Below, piece by piece: positions 17,016 through 25,031 of a stretch of 64,000 bases of DNA. The position numbers were made by a program, and so were the translations under genes. The stretch is taken from NCBI GenBank assembly GCA_028716525.1, contig JAQUPQ010000011.1, positions 1-64,000 on the forward strand, read 5' to 3'. The DNA is from Terriglobia bacterium (GTDB lineage: Bacteria; Acidobacteriota; Terriglobia; JAIQFV01). A model generated the notes under the pieces. It made no database searches. It was not told where the DNA came from and saw only the letters and a program-made list of their open reading frames with translations. Every line of letters begins with the position of its first letter. The stretch's first letter is position 1.

Positions 17016-18632
17016 TTAAATGCTCAGTGTGGCGTTGCGCTGCTTCCCACTGAGGTGATAATCAAAAATCAACCGCGAGACATACACCGCGGTAAACACG
17101 TTGGCCACCAACCCCACGGTCAGGGTGACCGCAAATCCTTTGACCGGGCCGGTTCCGAACAGAAACAGGAATAGGGCCGAAACCACCGTCGTGACGTGCG
17201 TATCGATGATGGTACGGAAGGCGTTTGAGAATCCGCGGTCCACAGCCGAGACCACCGCTTTGCCCAGGCGCAGTTCTTCCCGAATGCGCTCAAAAACCAG
17301 GACATTGGAGTCCACCGCCATGCCGATCGTCAGAATCACCCCGGCGATTCCCGGCAACGTCAGGGTGGCCCCAAAATAGGCCATCGCCGCCAGAAGAATA
17401 ATCAGATTGAAGAACAAGGCGGTTACGGCGTTCACACCCGAGAGTTTGTAATACACGATCATGAATACGACCACAACGACGAATCCCACCACGCTGGCCA
17501 CAATTCCCTGCCGGATGGAATCGTTGCCCAGTGAGGGTCCCACGATCTTCTTATCCAGGTAATTCAAGCTGGCAGGCAGGGCGCCGGACCGCAGAACCAA
17601 AGCCAATTCCTGGGCTTGGGCCTGCGTAAAGCTTCCCGTAATCTGGCCGGAATCGCTGATTTGACCTTGAATGACCGGCGCCGATTGAATTTTATGATCC
17701 AGAACGATGGCCAGCTGTTTGCCGATATTCTGTTGTGTAACCTGAGAAAATCGAATGGCGCCGGCATTATTCAATGTAAAGCCGACCGCCGGACGCCCGT
17801 TTTCGTCCAGTTGAGGTCGGGCATTTTTCAGGTCGCGCCCCGAGATGGAGGCCACACGATCCACAAAATACCATTGCTCTCCGGAAGGCTGACCGGGGGC
17901 ACTGCGTTCCACCGACTTTAACAACTCCTGGTCCGGCGGAATTTGCCCGCCCTTGGTGGCCAAAGCCGCCTCTCGCGTGACGTAAGGGCCATCATGAACC
18001 AGCTTCAATTCCAGAATGGCGGGTTGGCCGATCACGCGATCTACCTTTTCAGGATCATTCACGTTAGGCAACTGCACCAGCACCTCGTAGTCCCCGGTGG
18101 ATCGCTCTTCGATCACCGGCTCCGTCACTCCCAAGGCGTCAATGCGGTTCCGCAGGGTCTGCACGGTCTGTCGAACCGCTTCGGACCGGAGTTCCGATTC
18201 CACCGAGGGTTTCATGCTCAGGGTGGCCCCATTGGCTTCCCCGGCCAGGGACCCGATATCCCATGAACCGGAAAACTTTTCATTGATCAGGTCTCTGAAA
18301 TCCGCCAAGTGCGTGGCGTCCAAGCCCCGGATTTCGATGTGGTTCATGTCGCGTTTTCTTAAATCGGCCGAGGTGATCTGGCGGTCCAACAATTCGCTGT
18401 GCAAGGTCTCGATGGTCTGGTCGGTTTCGGCGTTGATGGCGTCGTCGGTAACCACCTGGATGATCAGATACGTGCCGCCCTTCAAATCCAATCCCAGGTG
18501 GATGCGCTCCGCGAAATTGTTTTTGATGGCCGTCCAAGAAATCGGGGTATTGGGGTATCCCGCAAACCCGTATACGCAGGCTACTATAATGATGGCGTAT
18601 ATGACAGCCTTGATCTTTTGATTCTTGTTCAT
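17016..18632 (-). CDS. secD: Protein translocase subunit SecD
   Basis: 538 residues, normal length for bacterial SecD. TM1 (about 7-25) is followed by HLGLDLKGGTYLIIQV, the SecD signature, then the periplasmic P1 domain (TLRNRIDALGVTEPVIEERS and GDYEVLVQLPNV). The C-terminal membrane block contains TLPGIAGVILTIGMAVDSNV, LVFERIREELRLGK and FRTIIDTHVTTVVSALFLFL. It lies between yajC (68 bases upstream) and secF (102 bases downstream) in the order conserved across bacteria. It assists export and release of proteins from SecYEG on the periplasmic side. Confidence 0.97.
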   Translation of the reverse strand: MNKNQKIKAVIYAIIIVACVYGFAGYPNTPISWTAIKNNFAERIHLGLDLKGGTYLIIQVVTDDAINAETDQTIETLHSELLDRQITSADLRKRDMNHIEIRGLDATHLADFRDLINEKFSGSWDIGSLAGEANGATLSMKPSVESELRSEAVRQTVQTLRNRIDALGVTEPVIEERSTGDYEVLVQLPNVNDPEKVDRVIGQPAILELKLVHDGPYVTREAALATKGGQIPPDQELLKSVERSAPGQPSGEQWYFVDRVASISGRDLKNARPQLDENGRPAVGFTLNNAGAIRFSQVTQQNIGKQLAIVLDHKIQSAPVIQGQISDSGQITGSFTQAQAQELALVLRSGALPASLNYLDKKIVGPSLGNDSIRQGIVASVVGFVVVVVFMIVYYKLSGVNAVTALFFNLIILLAAMAYFGATLTLPGIAGVILTIGMAVDSNVLVFERIREELRLGKAVVSAVDRGFSNAFRTIIDTHVTTVVSALFLFLFGTGPVKGFAVTLTVGLVANVFTAVYVSRLIFDYHLSGKQRNATLSI

Positions 18633-18700
18633 GTTCTTGTCATGCCTTCCGTTGAATATCTTTCGGGAGTGGCTTGTGTCGCAGCCTCAAACCTCGTCCT

Positions 18701-19024
18701 TTACTTCTCTGCGTCCTCGGGCGCCTGCAACCCCACCACGGCGCTTTTCAGAAGCCGCACCTTCACCTGATCGGCGATTCGAAGGGTGACGACATTGCCG
18801 TCCATCCCGGCTATCGTTCCGAGAATCCCGCTGGATGTTACCACTTTATCGCCGGTCTTAAGGCCTCCCAGCATCTCGCGCGTCTTTTTCTGCCGGCGCT
18901 GAGCCGGCAAGATCAAGAGAAAATAGAAAATAAATCCAATGGCGATAAGGGGAAGAAAGCCAATCAACGTGGAGCTTCCGCCAGGCGACGCTTGCGCCAG
19001 CAAACTCAGAAATGAACTATTCAA
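18701..19024 (-). CDS. yajC: Preprotein translocase subunit YajC
   Basis: 107 residues with one membrane helix (about 22-40, LIGFLPLIAIGFIFYFLLIL) followed by PAQRRQKKTREMLGGLKTGD and KVVTSSGILGTIAGMDG, the YajC signature. The apparent start is TTG at 19024; no in-frame ATG lies upstream of the helix. YajC associates with SecDF at SecYEG. Position between tgt and secD is the classic arrangement. A 128-base gap separates it from tgt. Confidence 0.95.
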   Translation of the reverse strand: MNSSFLSLLAQASPGGSSTLIGFLPLIAIGFIFYFLLILPAQRRQKKTREMLGGLKTGDKVVTSSGILGTIAGMDGNVVTLRIADQVKVRLLKSAVVGLQAPEDAEK

Positions 19025-19152
19025 AGGACCTACCTCAAGAAGATGGGATCGGGAATTTCAACAGGATAACTTGGGCTCTTGGTTGGTCGAAACTTCTGTG
19101 CGAAAACAGAAAGCAGAGCCAGCGGTTCCATTCAAACGGGTTGTCGCCTTGG

Positions 19153-20301
19153 TCAAAAATCTGAATCTCCCGCTTGTCTTCGCTCGTCGAGGAACTCTCT
19201 CGCAAATTCCTCGAAGCGAAAAGACGCAATAGATTGCCTGATCCGCTTCATGGTGTCAAGGTAAAAGTAGACATTGTGGTAGGTGTTCAGGACCGCCGAC
19301 ACGATTTCATTTTGATGAAACAAATGACGCAGATAGGCGCGGGAATAACGCCGACAGACGAAGCAGGCACATTGTTCATCGACGGGTTTTTCACTGCGTT
19401 TATGGGTCTCATTTTTTATGACCAGGTGACCCTGATGCGTAAACAGCCAGCCGTTGCGCGCATTGCGGGTCGGCAAGACGCAATCGAACATATCGATCCC
19501 CCGCCGGACTCCCTCGACCAAATCTTCCGGCGTCCCCGCCCCCATCAAATAGCGGGGGCGGTCCGCCGGCAATAGCGGCGCCGTGTAGTCGATGACGTCG
19601 AACATCTGGCTCTTGGACTCACCGACGCTCAATCCCCCAATGGCGTTCCCCGGCAAATCCAGTTCCAGCAGGCGATCGACGCTCTCTTTGCGGAGATCAG
19701 CAAACACGCTGCCCTGATTAATTCCAAAAAGAATCTGGTCGCGGCGTTGGCTTTCGTCCTGGCGCGCCTGGAAGTAATCGCGGCAACGTTCCGCCCAGCG
19801 CATCGTCAACAGCATGGACTGCTTGGCGTGTTCGTGCGAACAAGGAAACGGCGTGCATTCGTCGAAGCACATGAGGATGTCGGCCCCGAGGTTCATTTGG
19901 ACTTCCAGCGACCGTTCCGGGGTGAAGAAATGTGAAGAGCCATCCAGATGGGAACGAAACCGGACGCCCTCGTCGTGCACCTCCCGGAGTTCGCTCATCG
20001 AGAACACCTGATAGCCACCGCTGTCGGTCAGCAGGGCTCGCGGCCAGGACATGAAGGAATGCAGCCCTCCCAAATCGCGAATCAGATCATCGCCGGGACG
20101 CAGATACAGATGGTAGGTATTGGCCAGGAAGATCCGGACGTCCAACTCCTCCAGTTGCTCCTGGGTCAGGGCCTTGACCGTGGCGGAGGTCCCCACGGGC
20201 ATGAAGACCGGGGTATCGATTTCGGCGTGCGGTGTCGTCAAACGCCCGCACCGCGCCGCCCCGTCGGTCTGAAGCACCTCAAAGCAGAAAGAATTTGACA
20301 T
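19153..20301 (-). CDS. tgt: Queuine/preQ1 tRNA-guanine ribosyltransferase
   Basis: 382 residues, normal for bacterial Tgt. It exchanges guanine-34 of GUN-anticodon tRNAs for preQ1 on the way to queuosine. Key segments are visible: TPVFMPVGTSATVKALT, ANTYHLYLRPGDDLI, LLTDSGGYQVFSM with the general-acid Asp, IGGLSVGESK, LMGAGTPEDLVEGV, and FDCVLPTRNARNGW with the catalytic nucleophile Asp. The C-terminal zinc site is CACFVCRRYSRAYLRHLFH (three Cys and one His). It opens the tgt-yajC-secD-secF block. No other queuosine gene is in the window. Confidence 0.97.
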   Translation of the reverse strand: MSNSFCFEVLQTDGAARCGRLTTPHAEIDTPVFMPVGTSATVKALTQEQLEELDVRIFLANTYHLYLRPGDDLIRDLGGLHSFMSWPRALLTDSGGYQVFSMSELREVHDEGVRFRSHLDGSSHFFTPERSLEVQMNLGADILMCFDECTPFPCSHEHAKQSMLLTMRWAERCRDYFQARQDESQRRDQILFGINQGSVFADLRKESVDRLLELDLPGNAIGGLSVGESKSQMFDVIDYTAPLLPADRPRYLMGAGTPEDLVEGVRRGIDMFDCVLPTRNARNGWLFTHQGHLVIKNETHKRSEKPVDEQCACFVCRRYSRAYLRHLFHQNEIVSAVLNTYHNVYFYLDTMKRIRQSIASFRFEEFAREFLDERRQAGDSDF

Positions 20302-20374
20302 GTTCGTGGATGGGATCGACCTGCTCTACCGAAACTCAACATCGTTATTTGCGGCGTGTATTTTCGCACACTCC

Positions 20375-20412
20375 AAAAAAAGCGCTCCGTGGTGATGCCT
20401 CAAACGGAGCGC
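20375..20412 (-). terminator. Intrinsic terminator downstream of the Yip1-family gene
   Basis: On the minus strand GCGCTCCGT and ACGGAGCGC form a 9-bp perfect stem with a 13-base loop, followed by seven T residues. It lies about 35 bases after the Yip1-family stop and separates the oppD-oppF-yip1 unit from tgt. Confidence 0.85.
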
Positions 20413-20445
20413 CTCTTGGATTCATTCCAATGCGGTCGGGATCGT

Positions 20446-21183
20446 TTACCCCCGCCACGCAGCCCAGCCGACCACCGCACAGATCACCAGTATCCAAAGA
20501 ATGATGAGGGCGACGAGGGCTTTGGTTTGCGCCATGCCTTTCGAGATGGCCGCAATTCCAATCGACATCACCACGATGTACCACACGGTGAAGATGTCCA
20601 GCGATTTTCCCAGGGCATGCAGGGCTTTCTGGGCAGGATCAAAAAGAAACCCGAGATTGGATTGGACCACATCCGCGGGATTCCCGAACTCCGTGGGTTG
20701 TTTCGTAAACAGGATGGGAATCGCAATCAAACTTCGCACCACCCCGGTAATGGAAGCATAGACAGTCACACTGAACATTTTTTTATAGGTCGTCTCTGCG
20801 CCCATAATGAAACTGAAAATCATAAACAGCACGCCCGCCACGACCAGCGTTCCCACCGGGACGAATACAATAATGCTGATGTAACTGAAAATGACCGCAT
20901 ACTTGGCCGACCCCGCGAGCGCTTCGTCGGGCGGCGGCGTGCGCCCTGACTTCTCAATCTGGGCACGCAAGAGCTCCATGATGTCGGCATGAGACATGAA
21001 CACATAGGTGGCCGCCAGCGTCACGAGGACGATCAGGATCAACGGAATCAGCCAATCGGGTTTGCGATTAATGTCTTCAAAGGTGCTCTTGGGTGAAAAC
21101 AACACTCCCACAATTCGTTGTACCATGCTCTTGTTAGGTCCTTCGACGGGCGGTAATGTCGCCTCTTCGAGGTTTTGTGACAT
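20446..21183 (-). CDS. Yip1-domain membrane protein
   Basis: 245 residues with about five predicted membrane helices (LIPLILIVLVTLAATYVF, YISIIVFVPVGTLVVAGVLF, VTVYASITGVVRSLIAIPIL, FTVWYIVVMSIGIAAISKGM and ALVALIILWILVICAVVGWA). The start IVGVLFSPKSTFEDINRKPD is the typical opening of bacterial Yip1-family proteins of unknown function. AAGGAG lies seven bases before the ATG. It follows oppF by 34 bases on the same strand and ends at a terminator, so it is probably the last gene of that unit. No catalytic residues are apparent. Confidence 0.85.
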   Translation of the reverse strand: MSQNLEEATLPPVEGPNKSMVQRIVGVLFSPKSTFEDINRKPDWLIPLILIVLVTLAATYVFMSHADIMELLRAQIEKSGRTPPPDEALAGSAKYAVIFSYISIIVFVPVGTLVVAGVLFMIFSFIMGAETTYKKMFSVTVYASITGVVRSLIAIPILFTKQPTEFGNPADVVQSNLGFLFDPAQKALHALGKSLDIFTVWYIVVMSIGIAAISKGMAQTKALVALIILWILVICAVVGWAAWRG

Positions 21184-21217
21184 GATAATCTCCTTGAGAT
21201 AGATTCAGATTTTCAAA

Positions 21218-22222
21218 CTATTTCGCAGTGAGTTGAGCTGCCTCGTTTACCTTGAAACACGCACTCCAATGAGTCGCGGATAACGTTTCCACGGGCGGTT
21301 CGGCTTCCGCGCAATGCGCGTCGGCTATGGGGCAGCGAGGATGAAAGCGGCATCCGCTGGGTATCTTGACCGCCGACGGGATTTCTCCACGTAATACGAT
21401 ACGGCTGGATTTCGGTTTCGGGTCGGGAGGCAGCACCGCCGATAAAAGCACCCGCGTGTAAGGATGTCCGCTGTTTCTGAAGATCTCGTCGCGGCTGCCC
21501 ATTTCCACAATCTTGCCCAAGTACATCACGGCAATCCGATCACAAAGATGACTGACCACCGGCAGGCTGTGCGAAATGAACAAATAGGTCAGATGAAATT
21601 CCTCGCGAAGGTCCGCCAGCAAATTAATGATCTGAGCCTGAACCGAAACATCCAGCGAAGACACCGGTTCATCGGCCACCACAAACTTGGGCTTCAAGGC
21701 GATGGCTCGAGCAATGGCGATGCGCTGGCGTTGTCCGCCGCTGAATTCGTGAGGGTATCGGCCAAAGGCCTGGGGATCCAAACCGACCATTTGCAGTAAT
21801 TCCTCGACTCGACTACGAACCTCGGCCCGGCTGGAACATACTTTATGGACTTCGAACGGCTCCGCCAAAGCGGCGCCGATTCTCATGCGGGGATTCAGGG
21901 AAGAGTAAGGATCCTGAAAAATGATCTGCATGACACGGCGTTGTCGGCGCAACTCTTTTTCGCCCAAGGCCAGCCAATCCATCCCGTCAAACTGAATCTT
22001 TCCGGAGGTGGGCTCGATGAGACGCAGGATCAGCCGGGCGGCCGTCGATTTCCCGCATCCCGACTCACCCACCAGCCCGAAGACTTCCCCCGCGGGGATT
22101 GAAAACGAAATGCCATCCACCGCATGCACGAATTCCTTGGACTTCGCGAACCATCGGGTGGAGTCCGCAGGAAAATGCTTAATTAGATTTTCTACCTGAA
22201 GCAACGGCGTGGCCTGCGGCAT
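21218..22222 (-). CDS. oppF: Oligopeptide/dipeptide ABC transporter ATP-binding protein (OppF/DppF type)
   Basis: 334 residues from the ATG at 22222. Walker A is GLVGESGCGKSTAARLILRL, the signature motif is FSGGQRQRIAIARAIAL and Walker B is KFVVADEPVSSLDVSV. The C-terminal oligopeptide-transport extension is present, with cysteines in SGCRFHPRCPIADAHCAEAE. These resemble the C-terminal cysteine motif that binds an iron-sulfur cluster in some Opp/Dpp ATPases. It pairs with the OppD-type gene 38 bases upstream. Longer in-frame starts exist but would overlap oppD and lack a ribosome-binding site. No permease or binding protein is encoded in the window. Confidence 0.94.
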   Translation of the reverse strand: MPQATPLLQVENLIKHFPADSTRWFAKSKEFVHAVDGISFSIPAGEVFGLVGESGCGKSTAARLILRLIEPTSGKIQFDGMDWLALGEKELRRQRRVMQIIFQDPYSSLNPRMRIGAALAEPFEVHKVCSSRAEVRSRVEELLQMVGLDPQAFGRYPHEFSGGQRQRIAIARAIALKPKFVVADEPVSSLDVSVQAQIINLLADLREEFHLTYLFISHSLPVVSHLCDRIAVMYLGKIVEMGSRDEIFRNSGHPYTRVLLSAVLPPDPKPKSSRIVLRGEIPSAVKIPSGCRFHPRCPIADAHCAEAEPPVETLSATHWSACFKVNEAAQLTAK

Positions 22223-22259
22223 GCCCTTTTCTTCGCCTTTCGATCTCTTCAAACCCGGC

Positions 22260-23360
22260 TCATGTGGGTCGGCACAAAACACAGCGGGTTGAGTGATTTT
22301 TCCCGAGTGGATACAGCGGTGGATCAAAAGTCTTACATTCTTCCAGGCGCACCGCACAACGCGGTTCAAATTTGCATCCCACCGACAAATTCATCAGATT
22401 CGGTACGGAACCGGGAATCGCCTCCAATTTGCGAGTCGGCATTTCGCCGAGTGTCACTGTCGGCAACGATCGCAACAGCCCCTGGGTATATGGATGCCGG
22501 GGATTGGCAAAGAGTTCTTCGACCGGAGCGTGTTCGACAATCTTGCCGCAATACATGACCGCCACCTCATCGGCCACCGCCGCGATGACGCCGAGGTCGT
22601 GGGAGATGAACAGCATGGAAAGATCGTACTGGCCGCACATGGATTGGAGCAATTCCAGGATTTGCGCCTGCACGGTCACATCCAGCGCCGTCGTGGGTTC
22701 GTCGGCGATCAGCAGCTGCGGCCGGCACACCAGAGCCATCGCAATCATCACCCGCTGACGCAATCCCCCCGATAATTGGTGGGGATATTCTTTGGCGCGC
22801 CGCGCCGCATCCGGAATGGAAACGGCTTCCATCATGGCCACGGCGCGATCCCAGGACTCCTTGCGGGAAACCTTCTCATGCGCCCGCACGGCTTCGGCAA
22901 TCTGGTCCCCGGCGTTCAACACCGGGTTCAAGGCCGACGCCGGCTCTTGAAACACCATCGAAATTTCGGCGCCGCGGATACGGCGCATCCGGCGCTCGGA
23001 AATTTTCAGAAGATCAAGGGCGGGACGATCTTCCGATTCGCCCGGTCCCTTCTTCTTCGAACCCGCGTTATTCCTGGCCCGAAAAAGAACCGACCCCGAC
23101 TCTATTTCGGCAGGTGGCTGAAGCAGTCGCAGAATGGACAACGCCGTCACCGTCTTACCGCAACCGGATTCCCCGACGATGCCGAGCGTCCCTCGACTTG
23201 GAATTTCAAACGACACCCCGTCCACAGCGCGCAACCGCCCTCCGGCCACGTGGAAGACGGAATGTAAATCTGAAACTTGGAGCAGACTTGAGTCCATGAA
23301 ATCGAGCGAAGCGACAAGCGATTGAAAGGCCGAGGTCGGAGGTATCTTATCGCGAAACAT
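22260..23360 (-). CDS. oppD: Oligopeptide/dipeptide ABC transporter ATP-binding protein (OppD/DppD type)
   Basis: 366 residues. Walker A is GIVGESGCGKTVTALSILRL, the signature is LSGGLRQRVMIAMALVC and Walker B is QLLIADEPTTALDVTV. The C-terminal region has SVGCKFEPRCAVRLEECKTF, the cysteine motif of the Opp/Dpp family. An alternative start at 23297 gives a product closer to the family N-terminus but has no ribosome-binding site. The ATG at 23360 follows GCAGGAAGG. With OppF it would form the ATPase pair of a peptide or related importer whose membrane and binding subunits must be encoded elsewhere. Confidence 0.93.
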   Translation of the reverse strand: MFRDKIPPTSAFQSLVASLDFMDSSLLQVSDLHSVFHVAGGRLRAVDGVSFEIPSRGTLGIVGESGCGKTVTALSILRLLQPPAEIESGSVLFRARNNAGSKKKGPGESEDRPALDLLKISERRMRRIRGAEISMVFQEPASALNPVLNAGDQIAEAVRAHEKVSRKESWDRAVAMMEAVSIPDAARRAKEYPHQLSGGLRQRVMIAMALVCRPQLLIADEPTTALDVTVQAQILELLQSMCGQYDLSMLFISHDLGVIAAVADEVAVMYCGKIVEHAPVEELFANPRHPYTQGLLRSLPTVTLGEMPTRKLEAIPGSVPNLMNLSVGCKFEPRCAVRLEECKTFDPPLYPLGKNHSTRCVLCRPT

Positions 23361-23497
23361 CCTTCCTGCAACTATATTTTATGAAGCCGGATCGCATGCA
23401 AAACGCCCCTCAAGCGGGCTCACCTTCTCGCGCGGCCAAATATTTCTACAGAAAGGGAATTTTTTGTTAGAATGTTTTTGGGGGACAGATACGGCAC

Positions 23498-24046
23498 ATG
23501 GCCATCATCAACGCACAACCGAATCGTTTGGTTACAAATCCGAATCCGTTCGTGGAGCCAAGCACTGAATTTGGCGCCGGAGTGGTGACCACCACTTTCG
23601 ATAAGGTGGTCAACTGGGCCCGTAAATCTTCCATCTGGCCCATGACGTTCGGGCTGGCCTGCTGCGCCATCGAAATGATGGCGATGGGAGCCTCACGATA
23701 CGATATTGCGCGCTTTGGAGCGGAGGTCTTTCGAGGATCGCCCCGGCAATCGGATTTGATGATCGTCGCGGGACGTGTTTCCAAAAAAATGGCGCCCATC
23801 GTGAGACAACTCTACGATCAGATGCCGGAACCCAAGTGGGTCATTTCCATGGGAGTGTGTGCGACCGCCGGCGGAATCTTCAATAATTACGCCATCGTTC
23901 AAGGCGTCAATCAGATTGTTCCCGTCGACGTTTATATCCCCGGATGCCCGCCCCGCCCGGAACAACTCATCTACGGCATCATGAAGCTCCAAGAAAAAAT
24001 TGAGCGGCAAGTGGGGAGCTTCAAAGGCGCACTGCCCGGGCGGTAA
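23498..24046 (+). CDS. nuoB: NADH-quinone oxidoreductase subunit B
   Basis: 182 residues, normal for NuoB. The four cysteines of the terminal [4Fe-4S] cluster N2 are present: the adjacent pair in [20 protein letters not shown], one in [13 protein letters not shown] and one in [16 protein letters not shown]. The protein passes electrons to quinone at the junction of the peripheral and membrane arms of complex I. It stands alone here: no nuoA, nuoC, nuoD or other complex I gene is in the window. A TAGAAT (23468-23473) could be a -10 box, but no -35 is apparent. MITE-like repeats follow immediately. Confidence 0.95.
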   Translation: MAIINAQPNRLVTNPNPFVEPSTEFGAGVVTTTFDKVVNWARKSSIWPMTFGLACCAIEMMAMGASRYDIARFGAEVFRGSPRQSDLMIVAGRVSKKMAPIVRQLYDQMPEPKWVISMGVCATAGGIFNNYAIVQGVNQIVPVDVYIPGCPPRPEQLIYGIMKLQEKIERQVGSFKGALPGR

Positions 24047-24052
24047 AACGGC

Positions 24053-24250
24053 AGTCTATTCAGTCTGGTCAGTCCATCCAGTCAAAAACATTGGGGATTT
24101 TCATATTGCGCGATTTCGCGATTTGAGAACGTTCGAGTCGTTCACAATTCGGCCATTCTCCCAGCCACAGGCATTTGAAATTCTACAAATTTGATTTTCA
24201 ATTTGCGCAATCGCGCATTCTCAAATCTCAAATGCTTTTAATTCGCGCAA
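24053..24250. repeat. MITE-like repeat family A copy (left of the peroxiredoxin gene)
   Basis: Starts with decamer-like family C sequence (GTCTATTCAGTCTGGTCAG), then a tail, then the core from GCGCGATTTCGCGATTTGA at 24108. Bases 24107-24182 are identical, in the same direction, to 24874-24949 (76 bp). Bases 24078-24126 are the exact reverse complement of 24965-25013 (49 bp). The right terminal repeat is degenerate (CAATTTGCGCAATCGCGC). No gene in this stretch. Confidence 0.8.
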
Positions 24251-24269
24251 TCCCAAATCTCCAATGCTT

Positions 24270-24707
24270 CTATAGCATATCCAACACTTCTTGCGGGTGT
24301 TTTGCCGCGTCGACTTTAGAAAACGCTTTCAAAATCTTCCCATCCTCCCCAATCAAGTAGGAAATGCGCTTGGCGTATGAGTCCTTCGCAGATTCACAGG
24401 CGCCATAGACCTTGCCAATTTCTCGATTGGTGTCGCAAAGAAGTGGAAAGGGGAATTTGAATTTCTTGGCAAAAGCGGCGTTTTCTTCGACGGTATCAAA
24501 ACTTATCCCAAGAATCTTTGTGTTCTTAGTCTCAAAATCTCGGATTCGGTCCCGGAATCCGTTGCCTTCATTGGTTCAGCCGGGAGTATCTGCTTTGGGA
24601 TAAAACCACAGAACCACCTTCTTGCCCACGAAATCGCTCAAGGAAACCTCAGTGCCTTCATGCGTCTTGACCTTGAAATCAGGAGCCTTCTCACCTGGGG
24701 ATAACAT
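24270..24707 (-). CDS. bcp: Bcp/PrxQ-type peroxiredoxin with in-frame TGA (probable selenocysteine) at the catalytic site
   Basis: 145 residues if TGA at 24576-24578 is read as an amino acid. GGAGGG lies four bases before the ATG. The protein follows Bcp: MLSPGEKAPDFKVKTHEG, then VVLWFYPKADTPG, then codon 44 = TGA exactly where Bcp has its peroxidatic Cys (PGCT), then TNEGNGFRDRIRDFE, ILGISFDTVEEN and RISYLIGEDGKI, to a TAG stop. T41 and R114 of the active site are kept. The resolving Cys five residues on is Asn49; Cys91 and Cys104 remain. Peroxiredoxins reduce hydroperoxides with thiol electrons. A hairpin fitting a bacterial SECIS follows the TGA. Alternative: a nonsense mutation or sequencing error, unlikely given its exact position and the open frame beyond. 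Confidence 0.8.
24541..24561 (-). promoter_or_regulatory. Candidate bacterial SECIS hairpin
   Basis: In the mRNA sense (minus strand) CGGATTC pairs perfectly with GAATCCG around a 7-base loop CGGGACC, starting 14 bases after the TGA. The loop therefore begins about 21 bases from the TGA and has G in its second position. Both fit the published bacterial SECIS consensus (loop 16-37 bases from UGA, G among the first two loop bases). The hairpin lies inside the coding sequence, as bacterial SECIS elements do. Confidence 0.65.
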
Positions 24708-24834
24708 GCGTCCCTCCACTGGTTCAGAGTTGAATTTATTTGCTGAGATGGAAGAGATTATACGTGGAACGGTATCGCGGGGAAAGAAATTCTTCAAAGC
24801 CATCAACTCTGGGGGATTGACGACCTCAAAACAT

Positions 24835-25023
24835 TTGATATTTCGCGAGTCAAAAGCAATTGAGATTTGGGAATGCGCGATTTCGCGATTTGAGAACGTT
24901 CGAGTCGTTCACAATTCGGCCATTCTCCCAGCCACAGGCATTTGAAATTTTACAAATTTGGTTTTCAAATCGCGAAATCGCGCAATATGAAAATCCCCAA
25001 TGTTTTTGACTGGACAGACTGAA
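24835..25023. repeat. MITE-like repeat family A copy with intact terminal inverted repeats
   Basis: The unit 24875-24983 (109 bp) begins GCGCGATTTCGCGATTTGA and ends TCAAATCGCGAAATCGCGC, perfect 19-bp terminal inverted repeats, around a core also found at 24.1 and 26.0 kb. Left tail: CAATTGAGATTTGGGAATGC. Right tail: CAATATGAAAATCCCC, then family C sequence GACTGGACAGACTG. The stretch between the peroxiredoxin and truA genes holds no gene. Confidence 0.82.
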
Positions 25024-25031
25024 AGATCCTC

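Noticed and set aside
24576-24806. Truncated peroxiredoxin pseudogene ending at the TGA
   Set aside because: The frame past the TGA stays open and conserved to a proper stop, and the stop falls exactly on the catalytic Cys, so recoding is the better explanation.
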